A stretch of DNA of 14,029 bases from contig JAUWMO010000054.1 in the NCBI GenBank assembly GCA_030613125.1, positions 1-14,029 on the forward strand, in the 5' to 3' direction. The notes under the pieces were generated by a model. It did no database searches. It saw only the letters and a program-made list of their open reading frames with translations, and was not told the DNA's origin. Positions 13,753 through 14,029 of this stretch are shown piece by piece. Within the stretch, counting starts at the first letter, position 1. Every line of letters begins with the position of its first letter. This DNA is from Bacteroidota bacterium. GTDB taxonomy: Bacteria; Bacteroidota; Bacteroidia; Bacteroidales; VadinHA17. The translations under genes were made by a program, and so were the position numbers.

Positions 13753-14029
13753 ATGAAAACAAAATTATTGACTTTGATTATTGGAGCCTTAGTGCTATCA
13801 TTCAGCTCATTGGCTCAGAAGGATCCTGTCGACCGGCTTTTCGATAAATACTCAGGGCAGGAGGGGTTCACAACAGTATATATATCAAGTAAAATGTTTG
13901 GTCTGTTTGCGGAAATGGACCCGGATGACAAAGAGCTTCAGGATATGATGAATGGTCTGAAAAGTATAAGAATACTGACTACTGATGATGATTCAAAAGT
14001 TTCTAAAAATATCAATTTTTATAATGAGG
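13753..14029 (+). CDS. DUF4252-like secreted protein, copy 2 (3' partial)
   Basis: The frame starts at ATG 13753, 28 bp after the anti-sigma stop, and is open to the window end (92 codons seen). A signal peptide (MKTKLLTLIIGALVLSFSSL, then AQ) is followed by VDRLFDKYSGQEGFTTVYIS, MDPDD, SIRILTTDDD and INFYNE. These line up along the whole visible length with copy 1: shared FTTVY, ILTTDD and INFY and the same spacing, with at most one or two residues of indel in the Asp-rich segment. It is therefore a paralogue from duplication, well diverged. The short gap makes it the third gene of the sigma/anti-sigma operon. Function unknown; an exported protein made together with an ECF regulator suggests an envelope or surface-stress role. 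Confidence 0.88.
   Translation, partial: MKTKLLTLIIGALVLSFSSLAQKDPVDRLFDKYSGQEGFTTVYISSKMFGLFAEMDPDDKELQDMMNGLKSIRILTTDDDSKVSKNINFYNE

Noticed and set aside
1..14029. CRISPR array, prophage, toxin-antitoxin or defence island
   Set aside because: No regularly spaced repeats, no phage or defence gene families, and gene content is ordinary core or regulatory Bacteroidota material.

Overview
The window looks like a chromosomal segment of a Bacteroidota genome, probably a Bacteroidales/Marinilabiliales-type organism; the genus cannot be fixed from this sequence. Supporting signs are the AT-rich DNA, the scarcity of strong Shine-Dalgarno sites, and several promoters of the Bacteroidota type (TTG or TTTG, about 19-20 bp, TAnnTTTG). 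Family content agrees: an 800-residue FtsX/MacB-type permease, a sigma-54 two-component pair, and DUF4252-like secreted proteins next to an ECF sigma factor. No phage, plasmid, CRISPR or complete insertion sequence is visible. The only mobile-looking item is a 132-bp MITE-like element.

Layout from left to right. (1) The 3' part of a nitrilase-superfamily C-N hydrolase (+) is cut by the window edge. A 387-bp gap follows, holding the folded MITE-like repeat. (2) A signalling locus comes next: an FtsX-type permease (-) is divergent from an NtrC-type sigma-54 response regulator and an overlapping NtrY-like histidine kinase (+). The 252-bp divergent region carries two palindromes TGTCCA-N4-TGGACA spaced exactly 22 bp, a third related palindrome, and a good -24/-12 sequence facing the permease. 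The simplest model is kinase to regulator to sigma-54 transcription of the permease. (3) asnA (-) is divergent from an Lrp/AsnC-family regulator (+), echoing the E. coli asnA/asnC arrangement, with recognisable promoters for both. (4) A MATE exporter (-), then tRNA-Lys(UUU) (-) with its own promoter and terminator. (5) A short-chain dehydrogenase and a YbgC-like hotdog thioesterase (+) form a probable two-gene operon. (6) A 552-bp gene-free stretch contains a long imperfect hairpin and a hexamer microsatellite. (7) A DUF4252-like secreted protein is followed by an ECF sigma factor, an overlapping single-pass putative anti-sigma factor, and a second DUF4252-like paralogue running off the right edge.

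Several gene starts had to be corrected from the longest open frame: the kinase starts at 5174, asnA at 7565, the first DUF4252-like gene at 11947 and the ECF factor at 12611. The nitrilase is open at the left edge and the last gene is open at the right edge. The most interesting regions are the sigma-54 control region and the ECF/anti-sigma/DUF4252 locus. Neither is clearly an undescribed system, but both make specific testable predictions.
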